A stretch of 19,310 nucleotides of DNA. Origin: an uncultured Bacilli bacterium. GTDB taxonomy: Bacteria; Bacillota_I; Bacilli_A; RF39; UBA660. Where the stretch lies: positions 1 to 19,310 of the forward strand of contig CAKPDF010000020.1 of the NCBI GenBank assembly GCA_934148535.1. The letters run 5' to 3'. Below, piece by piece: positions 7,396 to 13,982 of this stretch (positions are counted from its first letter, which is position 1; each line of letters begins with the position of its first letter). Made by a program: the position numbers and the translations under genes. Below the pieces are notes generated by a model. It worked only from the letters and a program-made list of their open reading frames with translations. It made no database searches and was not told the origin of the DNA.

Positions 7396-8889
7396 TTATC
7401 TCTCTTTCCCAAATTTAAAATAAAATATTAATATACTAATTAATGAAAATATAGACATTCCAGACATAATCATATTACCTTTAATTCCATCATAAGTATG
7501 AGGATTACTTTCCTCTTTTATTTTATCATCTTGTAAATTATAAGTAATAATATCTTCACTAGTATCAGTAATATCAACTAAGATATCATCATTAAATCTA
7601 TATCCATCTTTAGAATTAACTTGTCTAATAATATAACTACCCAAAGGTATTTCTATATATCCATACCCATTACTATCGGTAGTAATACTACTATATTTGC
7701 TACCATTAGAATCAATAATATCAAAAGTAATATTTTCTTCTGGACTATAATCATCACCATAAGTTTTGTGTATTTCTATTTTTTTAATTATTGGCTTTTC
7801 ATAAACTATTAATTCATTATCTTCCTTATCAATATTAACCTCATATACATTATCATCTAATTCATATCCATAGCTAGCCTCTAACTCTTTTATATAATAT
7901 TTTCCAAATGATAAATTAGATATTACAAAAGAACCATTTGCATCAGTAATAAATTCATCTATCAATTTATCATTACTATCAAATAATCCATATTTAGCAC
8001 CACTTAACATTCCATTCGCATAAGCAACATTACTCATAGTATAACTATCATATTTATATACTTTTAAATTTGCTCCCTTAATATGAACTTTTACAATAAG
8101 TTCATCCTTATTAACTTCACCAACGCTAAATAATTTCTGAGAAACATCATTATAATATATTAAAGTACTACCACTATTTAAATAACCTCTTCTTTTTAAC
8201 TTTATCTCATAATCACCACTAGGAGCATTTTTGATACTTAAAACATTATTAGCGTTCTCTATATCAAGTCCGGCATTATCAACAACATCATAATCAGATA
8301 ATACTCTATTCTCATCTACCATATTAATAGTGCCATTCAAAAAATAATAATTATCTTGATTTGCAAAACTAGGTAAAATTTTATGTCTAGAAATTAAATT
8401 AGAAATCTCCATCTTATAAGCAGAAATATCATTCTCTTTAGGATTGACAAGATTTAACTCCGTAGTCCAATAAACTTCATTACCACTTAAATATTCCCAT
8501 ATCATCTCTTGAGAAGCCATATAATAATATATATCATTTCTATGTCCTGGATATTCGTAGCCGTAATAAGCAACTAAACTAATATAATCAATTTGCTCTT
8601 TACTATACCCTAAAGACTCATAATCAGGTGAATAAGTATAAACCTCATTTGGAATATCTTTACCAAGTTCAATACAATATGCAAGTTTACCATTAAAATT
8701 ATAAGTCTTCAAATAAAACAATCTTCCCTTACCATTTAACACTGTATAAGCATAATGACTATAATATTGACTCCAATGCAAATTTACTTCTTCAGCGCTA
8801 GTATTTTTTAGTCCAACCAAACTAATGAAAAGTATCATAAATACATACATTAAACTCTTTATTCTTTTCTTAAAATTATTTCTTTTCAT
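7396..8889 (-). CDS. Thioester-domain, CnaB-repeat surface adhesin with NPHTYD sorting signal
   Basis: This 497-residue cell-surface protein (residues numbered from the start chosen here) has a signal peptide at about 1-33. A thioester (TQXA-type) domain follows: C72 in AYCIELG and Q127 in ASQEMIW would form the Cys-Gln thioester that lets such adhesins bond covalently to host ligands. A first CnaB/SpaA-like domain lies at about 273-367, with K279 in VYKYD and E335 in YIKELEA as likely isopeptide residues. A second lies at about 369-455; its usual Glu position reads Gln (YIIRQVN). The C-terminus has NPHTYD (462-467), a hydrophobic helix and the charged tail KFGKER, the layout of a sortase signal of the NPxT class. 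No sortase gene is in the window. The start is the ATG at 8889, with GGAGGG six bases upstream. A longer frame to 8919 would overlap the promoter. Confidence 0.85.
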   Translation of the reverse strand: MKRNNFKKRIKSLMYVFMILFISLVGLKNTSAEEVNLHWSQYYSHYAYTVLNGKGRLFYLKTYNFNGKLAYCIELGKDIPNEVYTYSPDYESLGYSKEQIDYISLVAYYGYEYPGHRNDIYYYMASQEMIWEYLSGNEVYWTTELNLVNPKENDISAYKMEISNLISRHKILPSFANQDNYYFLNGTINMVDENRVLSDYDVVDNAGLDIENANNVLSIKNAPSGDYEIKLKRRGYLNSGSTLIYYNDVSQKLFSVGEVNKDELIVKVHIKGANLKVYKYDSYTMSNVAYANGMLSGAKYGLFDSNDKLIDEFITDANGSFVISNLSFGKYYIKELEASYGYELDDNVYEVNIDKEDNELIVYEKPIIKKIEIHKTYGDDYSPEENITFDIIDSNGSKYSSITTDSNGYGYIEIPLGSYIIRQVNSKDGYRFNDDILVDITDTSEDIITYNLQDDKIKEESNPHTYDGIKGNMIMSGMSIFSLISILIFYFKFGKER

Positions 8890-8920
8890 TTCTTTCCCTC
8901 CAATTATATTATTCGCCAAA

Positions 8921-8926
8921 ATTATA
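8921..8926 (-). promoter_or_regulatory. -10 box of the adhesin promoter
   Basis: The minus strand reads TATAAT 32 bases upstream of the ATG at 8889. The matching -35 region (about TTTCCA) is weak. A second TATAAT at 8903-8908 is too close to the ribosome binding site to be useful. Confidence 0.4.
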
Positions 8927-8998
8927 CGAAATCCTTTTAAATTTGGAAAAAAATGAAAAAATTAAAAAAAAACTCCTATTTTTTAACCAATAGATAAC

Positions 8999-9023
8999 AA
9001 AAAACTAGTATCAAGTACTAGTT
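8999..9023 (-). terminator. Intrinsic terminator of csp, containing its stop codon
   Basis: An 8-bp stem, AACTAGTA with TACTAGTT, has a 5-nt loop, followed on the minus strand by a run of six T. The TAG stop of the cold-shock gene (9018-9020) is part of the stem. Confidence 0.8.
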
Positions 9024-9242
9024 ATGGCTTATTATTTTATCAGAATTAACAGCGCACACATTTATAGCCTGTAATCCCTTAGGAGTTTCAATTAAATCAA
9101 AATCTACTATCTGTCCCTCACTTAAAGTCTTATAGCCATCTTGTTTAATAGCAGAATAATGAACAAAAATATCTTCTCCAGAACTGTGATCAATAAATCC
9201 ATAGCCCTTCTCATTATTAAACCACTTTACTCTTCCATTCAT
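9018..9242 (-). CDS. Cold-shock domain protein (CspA family)
   Basis: This 74-residue single cold-shock domain is the usual length for bacterial Csp proteins. RNP1 is seen as KGYGFI (residues 12-17) and RNP2 as DIFVHY (24-29), with the conserved start GRVKWFNNEKG and a C-terminal GLQAINV strand. These proteins bind single-stranded RNA and DNA and act as RNA chaperones in the cytoplasm. The ATG has GAGGTG about seven bases upstream. It has its own promoter (TTGAAT-17-TATAAT) and terminator, so it is a monocistronic unit, separate from the upstream parAB operon on the same strand. Its leader is only about 30 bases, unlike the long thermosensing leader of E. coli cspA. Confidence 0.96.
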   Translation of the reverse strand: MNGRVKWFNNEKGYGFIDHSSGEDIFVHYSAIKQDGYKTLSEGQIVDFDLIETPKGLQAINVCAVNSDKIISHN

Positions 9243-9280
9243 CTTCTAACACCTCATTTCTGTAATTCCCTTACAATATA

Positions 9281-9309
9281 ATTATAATTATAAATACCAA
9301 TAAATTCAA
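9281..9309 (-). promoter_or_regulatory. Sigma-A promoter of csp
   Basis: The minus strand reads TTGAAT, a 17-base spacer, then a perfect TATAAT. Transcription would start about 31 bases before the csp ATG. Confidence 0.7.
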
Positions 9310-9334
9310 ACATTTTAGCCATACAAAAATCGAC

Positions 9335-9360
9335 AAAAAAAGAATGATTAAAACTAATCA
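9335..9360 (-). terminator. Intrinsic terminator of parB
   Basis: On the minus strand TGATTA, loop GTTT and TAATCA form a 6-bp hairpin followed by TTCTTTTTTT. The parB stop codon (9354-9356) lies in the loop and stem. The stem is short, but the T-tract is strong. Confidence 0.6.
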
Positions 9361-10232
9361 ATCTTTATATTTAATATTTCTAAAATTCTATTTAAATCAG
9401 CAGAACTTTCAAAGTATATCTCTACCTTTTTATTATCAATTTTAACCTTAGTACCCAAAAGTTCTTTCATTTCATTTTCAATATATTGATAACTATTATC
9501 TTTAACAGCTCTCTTTATAGGAACTTTCTTAACGATATCCTCATCATTAGACATATCTTCCAAAGCCCTAACACTAATATGATCCTTAACAACCTTATGA
9601 GCCATCTCCTCTATCTTTTTAGCATCATCAAATTTACTAAGTACTCTAGCATGCCCCATAGAAATAGAATTATCTAAAACCATATCTTGAACATCTTCTG
9701 GTAATCTTAAAAGTCCCAAAGTATTTGTAATATGACTTCTACTCTTACCAAGTTTAGCAGCTAAATCTTCTTGTCTAATATGTAAATTATCAATAATTCC
9801 TTTATAAGCCCAAGCAAGTTCAATAGCAGTCAAATTTTCTCTTTGTAAATTTTCCAAAAGTGCTATCTCTCTCATCTCTTCATCAGAAAAATCTTTAACT
9901 ATAGCGGGAATAGTTTCTAATCCTGCTAACTTAGAAGCTCTAAGACGTCTCTCACCTGCAACTAAGTCATAACCTTTAATACTCTTCTTAACAATAATAG
10001 GTTGAAATACACCATAATTCTTAATAGAAGTAGCAAGTTCATCTAAAGCCTCTTGATTAAAGCTCTTTCTTGGCTGATATGGATTAGTTCTAATCTCAGA
10101 TAAAGGAATTTCTATAATATCAGATTCCTTAGCACTTTCCATAATATTATTTTCAAAAGTATCAAAATCTATTGCTTCACTACTAAATAATTGTTCTAAA
10201 CCTCTACCCAAAGCTTTTTTCTTAGTTTCCAT
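9354..10232 (-). CDS. parB: Chromosome partitioning protein ParB (Spo0J)
   Basis: This 292-residue protein, of normal family length, starts with KKALGRGLEQLF, typical of ParB. It has the N-terminal CTP-binding ParB domain with GERRLR (residues 93-98) and ENLQRENLTAIE (127-138), then the helix-turn-helix QEDLAAKLGKSRSHITNTLG (154-173) that reads parS, and a C-terminal dimerisation region. ParB loads at parS sites, slides as a clamp and drives origin segregation with ParA. The gene overlaps the 3' end of parA by 11 bases, and its ribosome binding site (GGAGG, 12 bases upstream) lies within parA, so the pair is an operon. No parS-like TGTTTCACGTGAAACA site was seen in the window. Confidence 0.96.
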   Translation of the reverse strand: METKKKALGRGLEQLFSSEAIDFDTFENNIMESAKESDIIEIPLSEIRTNPYQPRKSFNQEALDELATSIKNYGVFQPIIVKKSIKGYDLVAGERRLRASKLAGLETIPAIVKDFSDEEMREIALLENLQRENLTAIELAWAYKGIIDNLHIRQEDLAAKLGKSRSHITNTLGLLRLPEDVQDMVLDNSISMGHARVLSKFDDAKKIEEMAHKVVKDHISVRALEDMSNDEDIVKKVPIKRAVKDNSYQYIENEMKELLGTKVKIDNKKVEIYFESSADLNRILEILNIKID

Positions 10233-11019
10233 TCTTACTAATAACCTCCTTTGCTAAATTCAAATATGCAAGTGTACCTCTACTCCTAGGTTCATATTCA
10301 AGTATAGGTTTCCCATGACTAGGTGCCTCTGCTAAACGAATTAATCTAGGAATAATTGTATCATAAACTCTTTCCTTAAAAAATCCCTTAATACTTTCAA
10401 CAACCTCTAGCCCCAAATTTGTATTAGTAGTAAGCATAGTCAAAAGAACTCCCTCAATATCTAAATTAGGATTAATCTTCTTTTGTGCTAGCATAATAGT
10501 ATTAATAAGTTGCATTATACCTTCAAGAGCAAAATACTCACATTGTACTGGTATTAATACAGAATCAGATGCTGCTAAAGCATTAGTAGTAAGAATACCC
10601 AAAGAAGGAGGACAATCTATAAATATAAAATCATAATTATCTCTAACCTTATTTAATTCTTCCTTAAGTCTCATAACCCTATTAAACTTAACACCCTCGG
10701 CCTTAGCCTTCTTTTCTAATTCTATTAGCTCTATATCAACACCAGCCAAATTTAAATATGCTGGTAATAAACTCAAATTCTTACTTTTAGTTTTTATTAT
10801 AGCATCTTCTATCTTAGTCTTTTGTACTAATACTTCATAGACACTACTATTAATATCTCCTTTATCAATACCAACTCCTGTTGTAGCATTTCCTTGAGGA
10901 TCTAAATCAACTAATAATACTTTCTTCTTCAATACTCCTAAAGAGGCAGATAAATTTATACTGGTAGTGGTTTTTCCAACTCCACCTTTTTGATTTACAA
11001 CTGCAATAATCTTTCCCAT
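10222..11019 (-). CDS. parA: Chromosome partitioning ATPase ParA (Soj)
   Basis: This 265-residue ATPase has the deviant Walker A KGGVGKTT (residues 11-18), DLDPQGNAT just after residue 38, and a Walker B-like FIDCPPSLG. The length and the lack of an N-terminal DNA-binding domain fit the chromosomal Soj/MinD-like ParA rather than the large plasmid type. It binds DNA non-specifically as an ATP dimer and partners with ParB to segregate origins. The ATG has AGGTGAG about six bases upstream, preceded by an extended -10. The usual oriC neighbours such as rsmG, rpmH or dnaA are absent here. Confidence 0.96.
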   Translation of the reverse strand: MGKIIAVVNQKGGVGKTTTSINLSASLGVLKKKVLLVDLDPQGNATTGVGIDKGDINSSVYEVLVQKTKIEDAIIKTKSKNLSLLPAYLNLAGVDIELIELEKKAKAEGVKFNRVMRLKEELNKVRDNYDFIFIDCPPSLGILTTNALAASDSVLIPVQCEYFALEGIMQLINTIMLAQKKINPNLDIEGVLLTMLTTNTNLGLEVVESIKGFFKERVYDTIIPRLIRLAEAPSHGKPILEYEPRSRGTLAYLNLAKEVISKNGN

Positions 11020-11049
11020 TTATACTCACCTTTATTTCCTACAAAATAC

Positions 11050-11058
11050 ATTGTACCA
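11050..11058 (-). promoter_or_regulatory. Extended -10 promoter of parAB
   Basis: The minus strand reads TGGTACAAT, a TGn-extended -10 differing from consensus at one base, about 30 bases upstream of the parA ATG. No good -35 is present. Confidence 0.45.
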
Positions 11059-11112
11059 AATTTTAAGTTAAAAATAAAGATGTTTTTCTAAAAATATATT
11101 TTTTTATGATTA

Positions 11113-11149
11113 TCCGCCAAACTTAAGACTTATCTAGACGGTACCCAGT
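11113..11149. other. GC-rich island upstream of parA
   Basis: This 37-base stretch is close to half G+C, while its flanks are almost all A and T. It contains the palindromes CTTAAG (11122-11127) and GGTACC (11140-11145). On the minus strand, CCGTC and GGCGG can close a 5-bp stem around an 18-nt interior. It lies about 55 bases upstream of the parA -10. It could be a protein-binding site or a structured RNA; it matches no motif that I recognise. Confidence 0.35.
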
Positions 11150-11234
11150 AAAAATAATAAATATTAATATTAATTTTAAATAACAAACCATAACATAAAA
11201 AAACTACTATACATTTAATTTTGCATAATAGAAA

Positions 11235-11972
11235 TTATTTACTTTTACCTTTTATTTTTCTCTTTGTATCAATAGCCCTAACAAGGCAACCTTTCCACTT
11301 ACCAATCATCATTTCAGGTAGAAGAGAAACTAAAGAAAAGTCCAAATTAATCTTAACATCAGTATTAGATAAATCACAACCATAAAAATTCTGATCACAA
11401 CAAGAAAATTCATCATCAGATATTCCCAAATAAGAATCAGCTTCAATAGAAATATCAGATAAATCACAATTAGAAAAATTACTATTTATTATAGAAACAT
11501 ACTTACCTCTTTTAATATAAAAATTAGTATCAGATAAATTACAATTAGAAATAATAATTTTTCTAACATTATTATCATTATAAACAACATTAGTACCACT
11601 AAAATTACAATTACTTAATACTATATTATTAAAATATAATACCTCAAAAGTCATATCTAAATTAACATTAGCATTAGTATTAGATAAATCTACAGAATTA
11701 TTACTAACTTTCATAAAATCATCACTAACATCAATTCCCATATTAAGATAAAATTTATAATCAGCAAATGTAACCCCATTAAAACTAACCTCACTTAAAT
11801 CTAATTTTCTTAAAATATTAGTAGGACATCTTAAAATTTTTGCCTTATATTTTTTCTTTTTATCAATATAAATATAATCAAATAATAAATGTTCTAAAAT
11901 ATCGTTAGATAATTTAATATTATTATCACCACTATTAATTATATTATTTACAAGTCTATCATACCTACTCAC
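11235..11972 (-). CDS. Pentapeptide-repeat-like protein of unknown function
   Basis: This 245-residue protein has irregular pentapeptide-type steps in its middle and C-terminal parts: LSNCNFSGTN, ISNCNLSDTNF, SNFSNCDLSDISI and FYGCDLSNTDVKI. The recurrent N-C-(N/D)-(F/L)-S steps suggest a right-handed quadrilateral beta-helix. There are no membrane segments or signal peptide. Pentapeptide-repeat proteins have varied roles, including DNA mimicry in gyrase protection, but nothing here shows which applies. The start is GTG with GGAGGG about six bases upstream, inside the 27-base gap after the 147-residue gene, so it is probably the second gene of that operon. A weak hairpin with T-run in the gap may reduce its expression. 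Confidence 0.75.
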   Translation of the reverse strand: MSRYDRLVNNIINSGDNNIKLSNDILEHLLFDYIYIDKKKKYKAKILRCPTNILRKLDLSEVSFNGVTFADYKFYLNMGIDVSDDFMKVSNNSVDLSNTNANVNLDMTFEVLYFNNIVLSNCNFSGTNVVYNDNNVRKIIISNCNLSDTNFYIKRGKYVSIINSNFSNCDLSDISIEADSYLGISDDEFSCCDQNFYGCDLSNTDVKINLDFSLVSLLPEMMIGKWKGCLVRAIDTKRKIKGKSK

Positions 11973-11987
11973 AATAACCCTCCATAT

Positions 11988-12009
11988 AAAAAAAGAGTCC
12001 TATACTCCT
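11988..12009 (-). terminator. Weak attenuator-like hairpin between the two hypothetical genes
   Basis: On the minus strand AGGAGT and ACTCTT form a 6-bp stem (one G-U pair) with a 5-nt loop, followed by a T-run. The upstream gene's TAG stop lies in the loop. The stem is short, so some transcription probably continues into the downstream gene, whose start is within 40 bases. Confidence 0.4.
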
Positions 12010-12443
12010 ACTTTAATAACAGTATTACTATTATTATTATTCTTTTTAAATAGACTCCTAATCTTAGACTTCCTATTACTTACAACCACTTCATTTTTTT
12101 TCATAGGCCTTACATAACCTAAATAATTTAAAACAATATCACCTGAATAAGAAGCACAACTTTCTAATATATCTCTTACAGATTTACCATCAACAACAGT
12201 ATCTAATGTATAACCTTTTTTTATCATAGTAATAGATTTACCATTCTTATCAAGAGTAGTATCAGTAACTTCAGAAAAATCTGGTAAGTCTTCAAAATAC
12301 CAATCACTAATAATATCGTAGCGTCTATCAATTTTTAAGATACCATTCATAAGTACTTGCAAATCATTTTCATATACAACACCATTTTTAAGTAGTAAAG
12401 CTGCTTCTAATGCAGAAAATGGTATATCATATACACTTTCCAC
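12000..12443 (-). CDS. Hypothetical protein of 147 residues
   Basis: No family is recognised. The protein is soluble, starts ESVYDIPFSALEAALLLKNG, has an acidic centre (WYFEDLPDFSEVTDTTLD), and ends in a basic, Asn-rich tail (RKSKIRSLFKKNNNNSNT). The start is GTG at 12443, with GAGGTG nine bases upstream. An ATG eight codons upstream is out of frame and closes quickly. A near-perfect sigma-A promoter lies just upstream, so the gene is probably well expressed. It leads a likely two-gene unit with the pentapeptide-like gene and lies between the ABC transporter and parAB. Confidence 0.65.
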   Translation of the reverse strand: MESVYDIPFSALEAALLLKNGVVYENDLQVLMNGILKIDRRYDIISDWYFEDLPDFSEVTDTTLDKNGKSITMIKKGYTLDTVVDGKSVRDILESCASYSGDIVLNYLGYVRPMKKNEVVVSNRKSKIRSLFKKNNNNSNTVIKVGV

Positions 12444-12450
12444 TTTTCAT

Positions 12451-12465
12451 TTCACCTCGCGTGAA
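12451..12465 (-). promoter_or_regulatory. Inverted repeat at the transcription start, overlapping the ribosome binding site
   Basis: The minus strand reads TTCAC, GCGAG, GTGAA. The second arm includes part of the GAGGTGA ribosome binding site, and the first arm is near the predicted +1. It could be an operator at +1 or an mRNA hairpin that partly hides the Shine-Dalgarno sequence. It is not a parS site, because the central CACGTG is missing. Confidence 0.4.
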
Positions 12466-12469
12466 TTAA

Positions 12470-12497
12470 ATTATAGCACTTTAATATTTTTTGTCAA
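12470..12497 (-). promoter_or_regulatory. Near-consensus sigma-A promoter
   Basis: The minus strand reads a perfect TTGACA, a 16-base spacer, and a perfect TATAAT preceded by TGC (extended -10). It is the closest to consensus in the window. It faces the 147-residue gene, and its expected start is near 12463. Confidence 0.85.
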
Positions 12498-12541
12498 ATA
12501 TTTTTTAAACTTCACAACAAAATCCTATATATTATATGCAA

Positions 12542-13309
12542 TTAACTACTTTTTTTAAATAAAATAAGAGGCGAAATTTTACTTATTTTTCCAAAAAGAA
12601 ATAAAATACTTAGCAATATCAAAAAAAGTAATAATAAAATTATAACCAAATTAATACTAATATTAAAATAAATAATATCAACAGAAACATCAAAGACTAA
12701 AAATAAATATTTAGATATAAAAAGCAATAAATATGCTATTAAAAATCCTATTATATACACAATAGTATAAAATAGAAAAAACAATATCACTAACATTCGA
12801 AATAAAATAAAATTATTATAACCTATCATTTTATATAAAGCAATATCACGTTTAAAAGTAAAAGTAAAATTAAGAATAGACATAATTATTAAAATAATTA
12901 TAAATAAACTAAGTAATGCAATAGAACCATTTAAAAAATAACTAATACTAGTAATAACTTTAGAAGCAGTATAAGGATATGTTTCAACATAAGATAAATC
13001 ACTACCATAAAAAGAAACAAAAGAAGCAACATTGGCATACTTATCAATAACAACTTCATAATATTCTTTATCATCATTAAAGTGCATATTTGTAACATTC
13101 TTATCAAGTTTTATTTTTTCTAATATAGAAGAGGAAGCATCAATAAATAAAGTTCTATATTCTATTTGTTCCTTATCATTAATAACGTAATTATTAATAG
13201 AAAAAGATAGGAATAAAGAATAAAATAATAGTCCAAAAAGTAATATATAAATCAAAAAACAACCTAAAAATTCTTTTTTTCTAATCAAACATTTAACAAA
13301 TAAAAACAT
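12542..13309 (-). CDS. ABC transporter permease, short FtsX/MacB-like half (permease B)
   Basis: This protein of about 255 residues has an N-terminal membrane helix, a small extracytoplasmic region (about 85 residues), and three C-terminal membrane helices: FLNGSIALLSLFIIILIIM, then LVILFFLFYTIVYIIGFLIA, then LVIILLLLFLILLSILFLF. That is the layout of a reduced FtsX/MacB-type permease. It begins at the ATG at 13309, with GAGGAG ten bases upstream, seven bases after the ATPase stop. A longer frame starting at 13339 overlaps the ATPase gene and lacks a binding site. It is the third gene of the transporter operon. Together with the 410-residue permease it would complete an 8-helix permease. Confidence 0.8.
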   Translation of the reverse strand: MFLFVKCLIRKKEFLGCFLIYILLFGLLFYSLFLSFSINNYVINDKEQIEYRTLFIDASSSILEKIKLDKNVTNMHFNDDKEYYEVVIDKYANVASFVSFYGSDLSYVETYPYTASKVITSISYFLNGSIALLSLFIIILIIMSILNFTFTFKRDIALYKMIGYNNFILFRMLVILFFLFYTIVYIIGFLIAYLLLFISKYLFLVFDVSVDIIYFNISINLVIILLLLFLILLSILFLFGKISKISPLILFKKSS

Positions 13310-13316
13310 ATATTTT

Positions 13317-13982
13317 TTACTCCTCAACAATTTTACCATTTTTTAAAGTAAGTACAACATCAGCATATTTTCTTATAATTTCATTATGTGAAACAACAAT
13401 AACAGTTTTTCCCTCTCTAACTAATCCTTTTAATTCATCAAATATAATCTTTTCATTTTCTTTATCCAAATTACCAGTAGGTTCATCTGCTAAAATTACA
13501 CTAGGATTATTAGCAAGCGCCCTTGCTAAAGAAACTCTTTGTTGTTCACCACCAGAAAGTTCATTTGGATAATGTTTTGCCCTATCTAAAATTTTAAATT
13601 TATCCAACAAAGAAAGTGCTCTTTCTTTATATTCTCTCTTAGATATTTGTTTATTAATAAACATAGGAATCATTACATTCTCCATAGCATTAAGCTTTGG
13701 ATTCAAATAAAACTCTTGAAAAACGATTCCAAAGTTATGCAATCTTAAAAATGATTTCTCAAAATCATTAAGATTTTTAGTACTTTTATTACCAATAATA
13801 TAATTACCAGAATCATAATTATCCAACAAACCAATAATATTTAAAAGAGTACTTTTTCCAAGGCCACTATGACCAATAATAGCGTAAAATTTACCAATTT
13901 CAAATTTATAAGAAGCAGAATCTAAAATAACAATACGTTCATTTTTCAAATAATATGTTTTAGATACATTATCAAATATCAT
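13317..13982 (-). CDS. ABC transporter ATP-binding protein (MacB/LolD-type)
   Basis: This 221-residue ATPase has all the motifs of the family: Walker A GHSGLGKST (residues 37-45), Q-loop Q89, signature LSGGEQQ (142-148), Walker B VILADE (162-167), and the switch histidine H199 in VVSHN. The ILADEPTGNLD sequence and the short length place it in the MacB/LolD/lactococcin-972 export group rather than the importers. It hydrolyses ATP to drive the two permease subunits, acting mechanically on an extracytoplasmic substrate. It overlaps the upstream permease by four bases (ATGA) and is followed closely by the second permease, so translation is coupled. Confidence 0.95.
   Translation of the reverse strand: MIFDNVSKTYYLKNERIVILDSASYKFEIGKFYAIIGHSGLGKSTLLNIIGLLDNYDSGNYIIGNKSTKNLNDFEKSFLRLHNFGIVFQEFYLNPKLNAMENVMIPMFINKQISKREYKERALSLLDKFKILDRAKHYPNELSGGEQQRVSLARALANNPSVILADEPTGNLDKENEKIIFDELKGLVREGKTVIVVSHNEIIRKYADVVLTLKNGKIVEE

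Noticed and set aside
7621..7812. Plus-strand 63-codon frame within the adhesin gene
   Set aside because: It lies antisense to a clear CnaB domain and has no ribosome binding site or family features.
8889..8919. Extended start of the adhesin at 8919
   Set aside because: The extra ten codons overlap the ribosome binding site and lie next to the -10 box; GGAGGG is correctly spaced for the ATG at 8889.
11113..11149. GGTACCGTC in the GC-rich island as a 16S rRNA fragment
   Set aside because: Only about nine bases resemble the rRNA segment and the flanks do not continue the match.
12451..12465. TTCACCTCGCGTGAA on the plus strand as a parS site near parAB
   Set aside because: The central CACGTG and the TGTTT/AAACA arms of parS are missing; the arms are only five bases around a five-base spacer, and it overlaps a ribosome binding site.
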